Origin: Prochlorococcus marinus XMU1419
GTDB taxonomy: Bacteria > Cyanobacteriota > Cyanobacteriia > PCC-6307 > Cyanobiaceae
Length of the DNA stretch: 64,000 bases
Direction of reading: 5' to 3'
Assembly: GCF_017695955.1 (NCBI RefSeq)
Contig: NZ_JAAORO010000003.1
Location: forward strand, 532,341-596,340
The notes under the pieces: model-generated
Seen by the model: only the letters and a program-made list of their open reading frames with translations
Databases searched by the model: none
Told to the model about the DNA's origin: nothing
Program-made: the position numbers and the translations under genes
Shown: in pieces, positions 36,440-46,404 of the stretch
Numbering within the stretch: position 1 is the stretch's first letter
Layout: each line of letters opens with the position of its first letter

Positions 36440-38517
36440 TGAAAAGCCAAACTGATATTTACATTAATAGAGAATTAAGTTGGATTGAATTTAATAAAAG
36501 AGTACTCCTTACCGGTATGGAAAAGGAATACAAAATTCTAGATAAAGTGAAATTTTGTTCTATTTTTAGTAATAATCTTGATGAGTTTTTTATGGTAAGA
36601 GTAGCTTCATTAAAGGCTCAAGTTGAAGCAGGAATTACTAAAAAAAGTATTGACGGACTTACCCCTAAAGAGCAATTAAAAAAAATCAATAATGAAATCA
36701 AAAAGTTAACTATTCTCCAAGAAAACTTTTTAAATAATGAATTAAAAAATGAATTAAAAGAAAAAGGTGTGATTTTAAAAAAATATAAGGACCTAAGTGA
36801 AAATCAAAGAAACTGGAGTAATAACTTCTTTACAACATCTATTTTCCCTTTATTAACTCCATTAGTTGTTGATCCCGCACATCCATTTCCCTTTATAAGT
36901 AATTTAAGTCTAAATTTAGCAGCTTTAATAAAGGATGAGGAGGATTCTAAAAATCAGTTTGTCAGAGTAAAAATACCAACAAAAAATATACCCCGATTTA
37001 TACGAATTCCCAATGAAATTACTCAACTTAGTGATGAAAGTTCTCACTATTTCATAAGTGTTGAAGATTTAATTGGGAATAATATAAATACTTTATTTAA
37101 CGGAATGGAATGTATAAATTATTCTTTTTTTAGAGTGACAAGAGATGCAGATTTAGAATTAAAAGAACTTGAAGCTGATGATCTACTTTTAGCTGTTGAA
37201 CAAAGTTTGCAAAAAAGAAGATTAGGTGGAGACGTAGTTAGATTAGAAGTGGAATCAGATATGCCAGAAAATATTCTAAAGTTACTTATTGAAAGTATCT
37301 CAATACAGAAAGAATATATATATTTTTGCAAAAGTTTATTAGGCCTAGACGATTTAAATCAGCTTACAAAAATTGATAGAGATGATTTAAAAGAAAATCT
37401 ACTAATTGGAAAAACTCACCCAGAATTAAAACATTTAGATTTGCCTTCAAACAAAAACCCTAATTCTATTTTCAAGATACTTAGAAAAAAAAATATTCTG
37501 CTTCATCATCCCTATGACTTATTTAAAACTTCAGTTGAAGAATTTATAAACAGAGCAGCTGATGATCCACTTGTAATGGCTATAAAAATTACTTTATATC
37601 GAGTTTCCCAAGATTCGCCTATCATTGCAGCTTTAATGAGAGCTGCAGAGAATGGGAAAGAAGTAATGACTCTTGTTGAACTAAAAGCAAGATTTGATGA
37701 AGATAATAATATTCAATGGGCAAAACAACTTGAACAAGCTGGAATTCATGTTGTATATGGAATCATCGGATTTAAAACACATACAAAAATTGCCTTAATA
37801 GTAAGAAAAGAGAAAGGACGATTAAGGAATTATTTCCATATTGGAACAGGAAATTATAACTCTAATACTTCAAAGTTTTATACAGATTTAGGATTACTTT
37901 CAACGGATCCTGATATTGCATCTGATTTACTTGAGTTATTTAACTACTTGTCTGGTTTTTCTAAACAAAAAAGTTATCAAAAGTTATTAGTTTCTCCCTC
38001 ATCGATGAGAGAGAAATTTATATTTCTGATAAAGAGAGAAATTAAAAATGCAGAAGAAGGCAAAAAAGCCGAAATAATCGCAAAAATGAATTCTTTAGTA
38101 GACCCAGAAATAATTAAACTGCTTTATTTAGCTTCAGACTCAGGTGTAAAAATTAGCCTCATCATAAGAGGTATTTGTTGCCTATATCCCCAAAGAAAAA
38201 ATTTAAGTGAAAATATTAAAGTTATCAGCATTATTGGCCCTTTTCTTGAACACTCAAGAATTTTTTGGTTTTGTAACAACGGGGATAATGAGGTTTTTAT
38301 AGGGAGTGCAGATTGGATGAGAAGAAATCTTGATAGAAGGATAGAAGCTGTTACTCCTATAGAGGATTATGAATTGAAATATGTAATATACACGCTTTTG
38401 CAAACTTACATTAAAGATAATTACTTTTCTTGGATAATGAAAGATGATGGTTCATATTCGAAACATGAATTAGATTCATCGCATAATCGTTCGCAAATTG
38501 ACCTCATAAAAAAATAA
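36439..38517 (+). CDS. ppk: Polyphosphate kinase 1
   Basis: 692 residues, the usual PPK1 size. It reversibly makes polyphosphate from ATP. The N-terminal domain has RELSWIEFNKRVL and FCSIFSNNLDEFFMVR. The phosphorylated histidine is His467 in HIGTGNYN. The second essential histidine is in FLEHSRIFWF, and GSADWMRRNLDRRIE is near the end. It fits phosphate storage in a low-phosphate ocean. After it come about 205 bases of non-coding AT-rich DNA before the sigma gene. Confidence 0.97.
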   Translation: MKSQTDIYINRELSWIEFNKRVLLTGMEKEYKILDKVKFCSIFSNNLDEFFMVRVASLKAQVEAGITKKSIDGLTPKEQLKKINNEIKKLTILQENFLNNELKNELKEKGVILKKYKDLSENQRNWSNNFFTTSIFPLLTPLVVDPAHPFPFISNLSLNLAALIKDEEDSKNQFVRVKIPTKNIPRFIRIPNEITQLSDESSHYFISVEDLIGNNINTLFNGMECINYSFFRVTRDADLELKELEADDLLLAVEQSLQKRRLGGDVVRLEVESDMPENILKLLIESISIQKEYIYFCKSLLGLDDLNQLTKIDRDDLKENLLIGKTHPELKHLDLPSNKNPNSIFKILRKKNILLHHPYDLFKTSVEEFINRAADDPLVMAIKITLYRVSQDSPIIAALMRAAENGKEVMTLVELKARFDEDNNIQWAKQLEQAGIHVVYGIIGFKTHTKIALIVRKEKGRLRNYFHIGTGNYNSNTSKFYTDLGLLSTDPDIASDLLELFNYLSGFSKQKSYQKLLVSPSSMREKFIFLIKREIKNAEEGKKAEIIAKMNSLVDPEIIKLLYLASDSGVKISLIIRGICCLYPQRKNLSENIKVISIIGPFLEHSRIFWFCNNGDNEVFIGSADWMRRNLDRRIEAVTPIEDYELKYVIYTLLQTYIKDNYFSWIMKDDGSYSKHELDSSHNRSQIDLIKK

Positions 38518-38711
38518 AATTAATATTGATTTTTACAACATTTAAAAAAATACTTAATATTTTAAATTTTTTTTATTTTTTACAAAATCATTTCATATCA
38601 ATGGATTTCAAGAAATAAGCTTTAAAAAAAAATTTTTTGTCTTTAAAATTTCAACGTAAAAGCAGTTTTTATTTCAATTTCAGTGCTAGCTTTTTAAAAA
38701 ATCCATTATTT

Positions 38712-38717
38712 AGGAGG
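38712..38717 (+). promoter_or_regulatory. Strong Shine-Dalgarno deciding the sigma factor start
   Basis: AGGAGG precedes a GTG at 38723 and an ATG at 38726. The eight-base spacing to the ATG is near the optimum; the GTG has five. This is a stronger site than most genes here show. The rest of the 205-base upstream gap is A/T tracts without a visible gene or a clear hairpin. Confidence 0.6.
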
Positions 38718-38725
38718 CCAGGGTG

Positions 38726-39745
38726 ATGGGGATCCCTCTGGAATCTGCGAAAAGCTCTTCAGATAATAATTTTGATGAGCCAAGATTACCAAACACTGCG
38801 GGCAAGTCTCGCAAATCGAAATCCAGTCTTACGGCAAAACAAAGCCAAAAAAAATCTGGCAGACTCGCTTCAGATTCTATTGGCTATTACTTAAGTAGCA
38901 TTGGAAGAGTACCTCTTTTGACTCCAGCAGAGGAAATAGAGTTAGCTCATCATGTTCAGAACATGAAAAAGTTGCTACAAATTCCTGAAAGTGATAGGAC
39001 CCAACGAAATCTTTATCAAATTAAGATTGGCAAAAGAGCAAGAGATAGAATGATGGCAGCTAATCTAAGGCTTGTTGTCTCGGTTGCAAAAAAATACCAA
39101 AACCAAGGGCTTGAATTATTAGATCTTGTCCAGGAAGGAGCTATTGGCCTTGAAAGAGCTGTAGATAAATTTGACCCTGCTATGGGATATAAATTCTCAA
39201 CTTATGCTTACTGGTGGATTAGACAAGGAATGACGAGGGCAATTGATAACAGTGCTAGAACGATCCGTTTGCCTATTCACATAAGTGAAAAACTGTCCAA
39301 AATGAGAAGAGTCTCTAGAGAATTATCACATAAATTTGGCAGACAACCTACAAGATTGGAAATGGCAACTGAGATGGGAATTGATCAAAAAGATTTAGAA
39401 GATTTAATTTCTCAAAGTGCTCCTTGCGCCTCCCTAGATGCTCATGCAAGAGGGGAAGAAGACAGAAGTACTCTTGGTGAACTCATACCTGATCCAAACT
39501 GTGAAGAACCTATGGAGGGTATGGATAGAACTATTCAAAAAGAGCATTTAGGAACTTGGCTTTCTCAATTAAATGAAAGAGAGCAAAAAATCATGAAGCT
39601 CAGATTTGGGCTAGATGGTGAAGAACCATTAACACTCGCAGAAATAGGAAGACAAATTAATGTTTCACGAGAAAGAGTAAGGCAACTAGAAGCTAAAGCA
39701 ATATTAAAGCTTCGTGTAATGACAACTCATCAAAAAGCAGCTTAA
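38726..39745 (+). CDS. RNA polymerase sigma factor, group 2 sigma-70
   Basis: 339 residues from ATG. A polar, basic N-terminal tail of about 45 residues is followed by region 1.2 (DSIGYYLSSIGRVPLLTPAEE), region 2 (NLRLVVSVAKKYQNQGLELLD, then FSTYAYWWIRQGMTRAI), region 3 and region 4 (LTLAEIGRQINVSRERVRQL). It lacks the long region 1.1 of a primary sigma, so it fits the non-essential group 2 of cyanobacteria, used in stress or diel control. Which paralogue (SigB to SigE type) is not clear. Confidence 0.93.
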   Translation: MGIPLESAKSSSDNNFDEPRLPNTAGKSRKSKSSLTAKQSQKKSGRLASDSIGYYLSSIGRVPLLTPAEEIELAHHVQNMKKLLQIPESDRTQRNLYQIKIGKRARDRMMAANLRLVVSVAKKYQNQGLELLDLVQEGAIGLERAVDKFDPAMGYKFSTYAYWWIRQGMTRAIDNSARTIRLPIHISEKLSKMRRVSRELSHKFGRQPTRLEMATEMGIDQKDLEDLISQSAPCASLDAHARGEEDRSTLGELIPDPNCEEPMEGMDRTIQKEHLGTWLSQLNEREQKIMKLRFGLDGEEPLTLAEIGRQINVSRERVRQLEAKAILKLRVMTTHQKAA

Positions 39746-39750
39746 CCAAA

Positions 39751-40392
39751 TTGATAAAATTTTCTCTAATTTTATTATATTTATTTTCAATTTTTTTAAT
39801 ATCAATAGTTTTCAAAAAATATAATGAAAATAGCAGAGAAATCGTCAGAAAAATAATACATATTGGAATAGGACCTTTAATACCAATTGCTCAATTTTTA
39901 AAAATTAATCAAAACTCTGCTCTAATCTTTACAGGAATTGTTTCATTAATGGTTTTCATCAATTACAACTATAAATTATTTCCAACAATTGAGGATGTTG
40001 AGAGAAAAAGTTATGGGACATTATTTTATTGTCTAAGTTTATTTATCTTAATTTATCTTTTCTGGGATAAAGATCCATATGCACTAATTAGTGGATTTTT
40101 CATAATGACTTTTGGTGATGGATTAGCTGGATTAATAGGAAAAAGCTTTAACTCAAAGAGTTGGATTTTTTTTAAACAAAAAAAATCTTTATATGGAACC
40201 ATAACAATGTTTTTAACAAGTTTGATAGTAGTTTGCTCAATAGGATACTCTCAACAAAATAGTCTAAATTTAAATTATTTTACAATAGCTTTTATTGCGA
40301 CTTTGCTCGAACAATTTAGTGTTCTAGGAATAGATAATTTCATTGTTCCAATCTCTTCAGCATTATTATTTAATTTTTTAATAACTAGCTAA
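39751..40392 (+). CDS. Phytol kinase-like / polyprenol kinase family membrane protein
   Basis: 213 residues, TTG start five bases after the sigma stop. About six hydrophobic segments. VRKIIHIGIGPLIPIA, then FGDGLAGLIGK and KKSLYGTITMFL are the hallmarks of the VTE5/dolichol-kinase group, CTP-dependent kinases; phytol kinase salvages phytol from chlorophyll for tocopherol synthesis. Older annotations call such proteins phosphatidate cytidylyltransferase. Phytol as substrate is inference. The last eight bases overlap the convergent DAHP synthase gene. Confidence 0.75.
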   Translation: MIKFSLILLYLFSIFLISIVFKKYNENSREIVRKIIHIGIGPLIPIAQFLKINQNSALIFTGIVSLMVFINYNYKLFPTIEDVERKSYGTLFYCLSLFILIYLFWDKDPYALISGFFIMTFGDGLAGLIGKSFNSKSWIFFKQKKSLYGTITMFLTSLIVVCSIGYSQQNSLNLNYFTIAFIATLLEQFSVLGIDNFIVPISSALLFNFLITS

Positions 40393-41452
40393 GTGAATCG
40401 TATAAAATAGCGATTAATTCTTTTGTTGTTTCAATATCTATACATGCATCTGTAATGCTTCTGCCAAACTGGAGATCTTCTTTTTTTAAAAGTTTTTGAT
40501 TTCCTTCCTTCAAATGACTTTCAAGCATAACTCCTAAAATATTTTTTTCACCATTACTAATTTGAGAAGCTACATTTTTAAGCACTTCCGACTGTTTTCG
40601 GAAATCTTTATTGGAATTTCCATGACTACAATCAATCATCACTTTGTGGGGAAGATTACACTGCCTCAATTCTGCTGAAATTCTTTGAACATGATCACTT
40701 TCGAAATTTGGGCCTTTTGAACCGCCCCTTAAAACTACATGTCCATCTGGATTTCCTGTAGTATTAACTATAGAAGCCATTCCATTTTCATTTACACCTA
40801 GGAAGTGATGGGATTTAGAAGCTGACTGCATTGCATTAATTGCAGTAGTAAAAGAACCATCCGTTCCATTTTTAAAACCTATAGGCATTGATAATCCTGA
40901 TGCCATTTCTCTATGAGTTTGACTTTCTGTAGTCCTCGCACCTATGGCTGTCCAACTTATTAAATCTGCAATGTATTGAGGAACAATTGGATCTAGTAAT
41001 TCTGTAGCAGAAGGTATGCCACGAGTTGCTAAATATGAAAGCAAACTTCTTGCCCTTCTTAAACCAGTATTAATATCATAAGAATCATCTAGATGAGGAT
41101 CATTTATCAATCCCTTCCAACCAATAGTTGTTCTTGGTTTTTCAAAATATACTCTCATAATTATTTCTAATTTATCTTTATACATTTCTCGGAATTTTTG
41201 AATATATTTTGAATATTCCTTTGCCGCCTCAAGATCATGAATTGAACATGGACCCACAATGACTAAAAGCTTCTGATCATTATGATGCAAAATATTTTGT
41301 ATCGATCTTCTTGTTTTAGATACTGTATTAGCAGAGTCGTGATCTAAAGGTATATCATTATGTAATCTGCTTGGAGGTATTAATGGACGTGTTTCAAGAA
41401 CATGTAAGTCTGATGTCTTTTCTAAAGCTGAATTATTTGATGATGTCGTCAT
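40385..41452 (-). CDS. 3-deoxy-7-phosphoheptulonate (DAHP) synthase, class I
   Basis: 355 residues, the AroF/AroG/AroH type. It joins erythrose 4-phosphate and phosphoenolpyruvate in the first shikimate step. Seen are VIVGPCSIHDLEAAKEY-type sequence (LVIVGPCSIHD), MRVYFEKPRTTIGWKGLIND, and PIGFKNGTDG. E. coli has three feedback-regulated versions; which regulation applies is not readable. It is divergent from acnB. Confidence 0.95.
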   Translation of the reverse strand: MTTSSNNSALEKTSDLHVLETRPLIPPSRLHNDIPLDHDSANTVSKTRRSIQNILHHNDQKLLVIVGPCSIHDLEAAKEYSKYIQKFREMYKDKLEIIMRVYFEKPRTTIGWKGLINDPHLDDSYDINTGLRRARSLLSYLATRGIPSATELLDPIVPQYIADLISWTAIGARTTESQTHREMASGLSMPIGFKNGTDGSFTTAINAMQSASKSHHFLGVNENGMASIVNTTGNPDGHVVLRGGSKGPNFESDHVQRISAELRQCNLPHKVMIDCSHGNSNKDFRKQSEVLKNVASQISNGEKNILGVMLESHLKEGNQKLLKKEDLQFGRSITDACIDIETTKELIAILYDSLS

Positions 41453-41549
41453 TGATTAATTAAGAAGTTTGAATATTTAAAAAAGCATTTATGAATACTC
41501 TCCTTTTCAATATTAAAAATAACAATAGATTAGGCATTAAACCTTACTA

Positions 41550-44123
41550 ATGAAGAATTTGGAAACATTGCTAAAAGATTATGCAGATCATGTAGCTGAA
41601 AGAGCTGCCAAAGGTATACCTCCTTTACCTTTAAATGCTGAACAAACAAATTGTATTACAAAATTATTAGAACAAGATAGTACTTACGATTCATCTTATT
41701 TACTTGATTTACTAATAAATAGAGTACCCCCAGGAGTTGATGAGGCTGCTTACGTAAAAGCAAGCTGGCTTACTGCTATTGTTAATTCCGAAAAATATTG
41801 CAAATCAATTAATCCCGAAAAAGCAATTGAAATACTAGGAACAATGATAGGCGGATACAATGTAAATTCTTTGGTTGAAATACTTAAAGGAGAAAATAGT
41901 TTACTCGCAAAAAAAGCGGCAGAAGTTTTAAAAAATATTATTCTTGTTTACGACTCGGCTAATGAAATTTATGAATTATCTCAAAATAATATTTATGCAA
42001 AAGAAGTTGTAAATAGTTGGGCAAATGCAGAATGGTTTATAAATAAAAAAGTTCTGGAAAAAGAGATTACTTGTTTAGTATTTAAAGTTGACGGTGAGAC
42101 AAACACAGACGACTTATCTCCGGCTGTACATGCAACAACACGCCCGGATATTCCAATGCATGCATTAGCTATGTTGGAATTTAAAAAACCTAATGGACTA
42201 GAGATCCTTGATAATTTAAAAAAACAAAATTTACCAATAGCTTATGTTGGAGATGTTGTTGGAACAGGGAGTTCTAGAAAATCTGCTATTAATTCACTCA
42301 TTTGGCATATAGGAGAAGATATCGCTTTTGTTCCCAACAAAAAAACAGGTGGAATAATAATTGGCAGCAAAATAGCCCCGATTTTCTTCAATACTGCACA
42401 AGATTCAGGAGCTTTACCTATAGAAGCTGACGTATCTCAAATGAAAACAGGAGATGTTATTAAAATATATCCCTATAAAGGCATTATTAAAAAAATTAAA
42501 AAAGATTCAAATACTGAAGAATTAATAAGCAAATTCGAGTTGTATCCATCAACTCTTACTGATGAAATTCAAGCTGGCGGAAGAATTAATCTTATGATTG
42601 GAAGATCTCTTACGGACAAAATTAGAAACAAATTAGATTATCAACCAAGTGAAATATTTACTAGACCACACAATCCAACTGAAAGTAGTACCGGATTTAC
42701 TCAAGCTCAAAAAATAGTAGGGAAAGCATGCGGTTTAGATGGAGTTAGGCCAGGAATGACCTGTGAGCCAATTATGACCACAGTTGGTAGTCAAGATACT
42801 ACTGGGCCAATGACTAGAGATGAATTAAAAGAACTAGCTTGTTTAGGATTTACTGCAGATTTAGTGATGCAAAGTTTTTGTCATACAGCTGCATATCCTA
42901 AACCAGTAGATCTACTTACCCATAAAGAATTACCTGATTTTATATCTCAAAGAGGTGGAGTAGCTCTTAAGCCTGGAGATGGCATCATTCATAGCTGGCT
43001 TAACAGAATGCTTCTCCCTGATACTGTTGGCACAGGTGGAGATAGTCATACAAGATTTCCTCTTGGCATTTCATTCCCTGGAGGCTCAGGTATTGTTGCA
43101 TTTGCCGCTGCAATAGGGTCAATGCCATTAAATATGCCGGAATCTGTGCTGGTTAAATTTGAGGGAGAATTATTACCAGGAATTACTCTTAGAGATTTAG
43201 TTAATGCAATCCCTCTCTTCGCAATTAAAAAAGGACTATTAACTGTTGAGAAAGAAAATAAAAAAAATATATTCAACGGGAAAATTATGGAGATTGAGGG
43301 ATTACCAAATCTAAAACTTGAACAAGCTTTTGAACTTACTGATGCTACTGCAGAACGCTCATGCGCTGGTAGCACAATACTTTTATCACAAGAAACTGTT
43401 CAAGAGTATTTAAAAAGCAATATTTGCCTGCTAGAAAAAATGATCGAGAGCAATTATGAAGATTCAAAATCGATTTCAAGAAGAATAAATGATATGAAAA
43501 ATTGGTTAAAAAAACCATCATTAATTCAACCAGATTCAAATGCTCAGTATGAAGAAATCATTGAAATTGATTTAGCAAAAGTAACACAACCTATAGTTGC
43601 TTGCCCTAATGATCCAGATAATGTAAAAGAAATCACTGATGTTGCAAATACAAATATTGACGAGGTTTTTATAGGTTCTTGCATGACAAATATTGGTCAT
43701 TACAGGGCAGCTGCAAAAGTTCTTGAAGGAGTACAAAATTTAAAAGCTAAATTATGGATTTGTCCGCCAACAAAGATGGATGAAGAAACTCTAAAAGCTG
43801 AAGGCTACTATAAAATATTTGAAGATTGTGGTGCAAGATTAGAGTTGCCAGGCTGTTCTTTATGTATGGGAAATCAGGCTAGAGTTGATGAAGGTTCTGT
43901 AGTATTTTCTACCAGTACAAGAAATTTTGACAATAGACTTGGCAAGAATGCGCAAGTATTTTTAGGGAGTGCAGAATTGGCAGCAGTTTGTGCACTGCTT
44001 GGAAAAATACCTGAAATAGAAGAATATCAGGATATTACTAAAAATAAAATTAATCCATATTCAGATGAACTTTATCGCTATCTTCAATTTGATGAAATAC
44101 ACGATTTCAGCTTGACAAAGTAA
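41550..44123 (+). CDS. acnB: Aconitate hydratase B
   Basis: 857 residues, the AcnB domain order with an N-terminal HEAT-like domain and the swivel domain before the catalytic domains. It isomerises citrate and isocitrate with a [4Fe-4S] cluster. Ligands are Cys711 (FIGSCMTNIGH), Cys769 and Cys772 (GCSLCMGN), essentially the E. coli AcnB positions. AcnB has an apo-form mRNA-binding role in E. coli; whether it does here is unknown. It supports 2-oxoglutarate supply for nitrogen assimilation. Confidence 0.97.
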   Translation: MKNLETLLKDYADHVAERAAKGIPPLPLNAEQTNCITKLLEQDSTYDSSYLLDLLINRVPPGVDEAAYVKASWLTAIVNSEKYCKSINPEKAIEILGTMIGGYNVNSLVEILKGENSLLAKKAAEVLKNIILVYDSANEIYELSQNNIYAKEVVNSWANAEWFINKKVLEKEITCLVFKVDGETNTDDLSPAVHATTRPDIPMHALAMLEFKKPNGLEILDNLKKQNLPIAYVGDVVGTGSSRKSAINSLIWHIGEDIAFVPNKKTGGIIIGSKIAPIFFNTAQDSGALPIEADVSQMKTGDVIKIYPYKGIIKKIKKDSNTEELISKFELYPSTLTDEIQAGGRINLMIGRSLTDKIRNKLDYQPSEIFTRPHNPTESSTGFTQAQKIVGKACGLDGVRPGMTCEPIMTTVGSQDTTGPMTRDELKELACLGFTADLVMQSFCHTAAYPKPVDLLTHKELPDFISQRGGVALKPGDGIIHSWLNRMLLPDTVGTGGDSHTRFPLGISFPGGSGIVAFAAAIGSMPLNMPESVLVKFEGELLPGITLRDLVNAIPLFAIKKGLLTVEKENKKNIFNGKIMEIEGLPNLKLEQAFELTDATAERSCAGSTILLSQETVQEYLKSNICLLEKMIESNYEDSKSISRRINDMKNWLKKPSLIQPDSNAQYEEIIEIDLAKVTQPIVACPNDPDNVKEITDVANTNIDEVFIGSCMTNIGHYRAAAKVLEGVQNLKAKLWICPPTKMDEETLKAEGYYKIFEDCGARLELPGCSLCMGNQARVDEGSVVFSTSTRNFDNRLGKNAQVFLGSAELAAVCALLGKIPEIEEYQDITKNKINPYSDELYRYLQFDEIHDFSLTK

Positions 44124-44132
44124 TCATGGACC

Positions 44133-45491
44133 ATGCCAAACTTTATAAAAGATAATATTCAAAAAACAAGTAATAATTCTTCTCGTAGCATCAAAAAATT
44201 ATTAAAACAAAGATCTCTAGTCGTTGCATTTTCGCTCTTATTAACAGGTCTAGGAGCTTCAATTACAAGCATATCTTTTAAAACTGGAATCTATTTTATT
44301 AATAATTGGAGATTAGCATTATTAGACCAATTCCCATCTATTGCGGTCTTACCTATTTTTGGAGCTCTCGGAGGAGCTATTGCAGGATATTTAATCAAAA
44401 ATATAGCACCTGCCGCAAAAGGTTCAGGTGTGAGTCAAATCATGGGTTTCTTAAGACATAAAAAAGTTCCAATGAATTTAAAAGTAGGATTAGTAAAGCT
44501 CATATCAGGAATTATTGCGATTGGTAGTGGATTCCCTTTGGGTCCAGAAGGTCCATCAGTTCAAATGGGAGGATCCGTAGCTTGGCAAATGGCCAAGTGG
44601 CTCAAAGCTCCTACAGCTTTCAGAAGAGTAATAGTAGCAGCAGGTGGTGGCGCCGGAATAGCTGCAGTATTTAGCGCTCCATTAGGAGGGTTTATCTATG
44701 CAATAGAGGAGTTATTAAACTCTGCTAAACCAGTAATTTTATTATTAGTAGTAATTACAACTTTTATTGCAGATTCATCTGCTGATATTATTCAAGCTTT
44801 AGGTTTAGATCCTAAAGCAGGAGGCTTTGATTTTAACCTCGGATTTTTGATTCAAAAAGAATATGACCCATCAGTTTTTTTCTTACCTGTAGATTTTATT
44901 TATTTAGTTTTACTAGGAATAATTATTGGGATATTTGCAGAATTGTACAGCAGATATGTTTTGTTAATGCAAAATCTTGGGAAAAAGTGGTATAAAAATA
45001 AATTTGTTTTAAAAATGAGTATCTGTGGACTTATTTTAGGAAGTATCTACTCTTTTTTACCCAGTACATTTCATAATTTAGATGAGTTACAGAAAATAAT
45101 AGCTGAACAAAATACAAGTATTGGAATTGCTTTATTAGCAGTTTTAGTACTATTTATCACGACAGGTTTAGCTGCAGCATCCGGTGCTCCTGGAGGATTA
45201 TTCTATCCAATGCTTACTTTAGGAGGGTCAATCGGACTAATAATGGGGGGCTGGGTTGAAATTGCTACAGGACATGCGCCAAGTACATACATTTTTGCGG
45301 GAATGGGGGCTTTCGTGGCAGGATGTTCGCGAACGCCAATAACAGCAATGTTTTTAGCTTTTGCTTTAACAAAAAATTTATTAATCATGAAACCTGTGTT
45401 AATCAGCTGCATTGCCAGTTTCTTGGTAGCAAGAGCTTTTAATGAAGAATCAATTTATGAAAGACAAATACAAATAGAATTAGAAGACTAA
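44133..45491 (+). CDS. ClC-family chloride channel or H+/Cl- antiporter
   Basis: 452 residues, about 10-12 membrane helices. Selectivity-filter motifs are KGSGVSQIMG, GPEGPSVQMG with the gating glutamate Glu139, and GAPGGLFYPMLTLGG. The gating glutamate is present, as in both channels and antiporters. There is no C-terminal CBS pair. It lies nine bases after acnB, possibly co-transcribed, without an evident shared role. Confidence 0.93.
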   Translation: MPNFIKDNIQKTSNNSSRSIKKLLKQRSLVVAFSLLLTGLGASITSISFKTGIYFINNWRLALLDQFPSIAVLPIFGALGGAIAGYLIKNIAPAAKGSGVSQIMGFLRHKKVPMNLKVGLVKLISGIIAIGSGFPLGPEGPSVQMGGSVAWQMAKWLKAPTAFRRVIVAAGGGAGIAAVFSAPLGGFIYAIEELLNSAKPVILLLVVITTFIADSSADIIQALGLDPKAGGFDFNLGFLIQKEYDPSVFFLPVDFIYLVLLGIIIGIFAELYSRYVLLMQNLGKKWYKNKFVLKMSICGLILGSIYSFLPSTFHNLDELQKIIAEQNTSIGIALLAVLVLFITTGLAAASGAPGGLFYPMLTLGGSIGLIMGGWVEIATGHAPSTYIFAGMGAFVAGCSRTPITAMFLAFALTKNLLIMKPVLISCIASFLVARAFNEESIYERQIQIELED

Positions 45492-45501
45492 GAAACTATC
45501 T

Positions 45502-46356
45502 TCAATCAAAAACAGCAGTTTTGCTGTTATAGACAAATACTTGATGATTTAGATGTAATCTAACTGCTCTTGCTAAAGCTATTCTTTCAATATCTCTTCC
45601 TTTTCTAATCAAATCATCAACTTCATCCCTATGACTTACATTAACTGTACATTGCTCTATTATCGGGCCTTCATCAAGATCTTCAGTAACATAGTGAGCA
45701 GTAGCACCGATTAATTTAACACCTCTCTTCCATGCTCTATGATATGGCTGCCCGCCCTTAAATGCAGGTAAAAAAGAATGATGAATATTTATTATTGAAG
45801 AAAACTTTTTTAAAAAAGAGTCACTCAAAATTTGCATATATTTGGCTAATACAACAAGATCAATGTCATATTCTTTTAGTAAATTTAAGAATTGATCTTC
45901 AACAATAGTTTTGTCAGTTTTAAAGGTATCAATGTGGACAAATTTTGCATTAAAGTCATTTGCAATATTTTCAAGATGAGAATGATTTGAAATTATTAAA
46001 GGAACTTTCATTTTGAGTTCTCCATTTCTTACTCGCCAAAGTAAATCAATCAAACAATGATTTTGTTTACTCACGAAAATAGCAACATTTGGGATTTCAT
46101 CAGAATAATTTACGTTAAATTGTCCATTTACTTCATCTGCAATTTTTTCAAATTCTTTATAAATTTCATCCCTATTAAAAGATTCATTGTTACTATTCCA
46201 TTCAATTCGACTAAGAAACAAACCTGCATCTTGATCTGTATGATGATCAGAATGTTTTATGTTGCCACCGTACTTTGAAATCCAACTTGTAAGTAAACTT
46301 ACGAGGCCAGGACGATCGGGACAAACAATTTTGAATATAATTGAAGGATGTTCCAA
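45502..46356 (-). CDS. purU: Formyltetrahydrofolate deformylase
   Basis: 284 residues. N-terminal ACT domain (IIFKIVCPDRPGLVSLLTSW), then the formyl hydrolase domain with HHSFLPAFKGGQPYHRAW and GATAHYVTEDLDEGPII. It hydrolyses 10-formyl-THF to formate and THF, balancing one-carbon pools and easing glycine-cleavage inhibition. The start is TTG: no ATG or GTG is in frame just upstream, and the divergent gene begins 49 bases away. Confidence 0.95.
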   Translation of the reverse strand: MEHPSIIFKIVCPDRPGLVSLLTSWISKYGGNIKHSDHHTDQDAGLFLSRIEWNSNNESFNRDEIYKEFEKIADEVNGQFNVNYSDEIPNVAIFVSKQNHCLIDLLWRVRNGELKMKVPLIISNHSHLENIANDFNAKFVHIDTFKTDKTIVEDQFLNLLKEYDIDLVVLAKYMQILSDSFLKKFSSIINIHHSFLPAFKGGQPYHRAWKRGVKLIGATAHYVTEDLDEGPIIEQCTVNVSHRDEVDDLIRKGRDIERIALARAVRLHLNHQVFVYNSKTAVFD

Positions 46357-46404
46357 AAAATCTTTAACTATTAAGTCAAATAAGCAAGCATATCTAATAT
46401 ATCA

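Noticed and set aside
38518..38711. Small RNA in the gap between ppk and the sigma factor
   Set aside because: The gap is mostly A and T tracts; no GC-containing hairpin with a T-run or known cyanobacterial sRNA motif was found.
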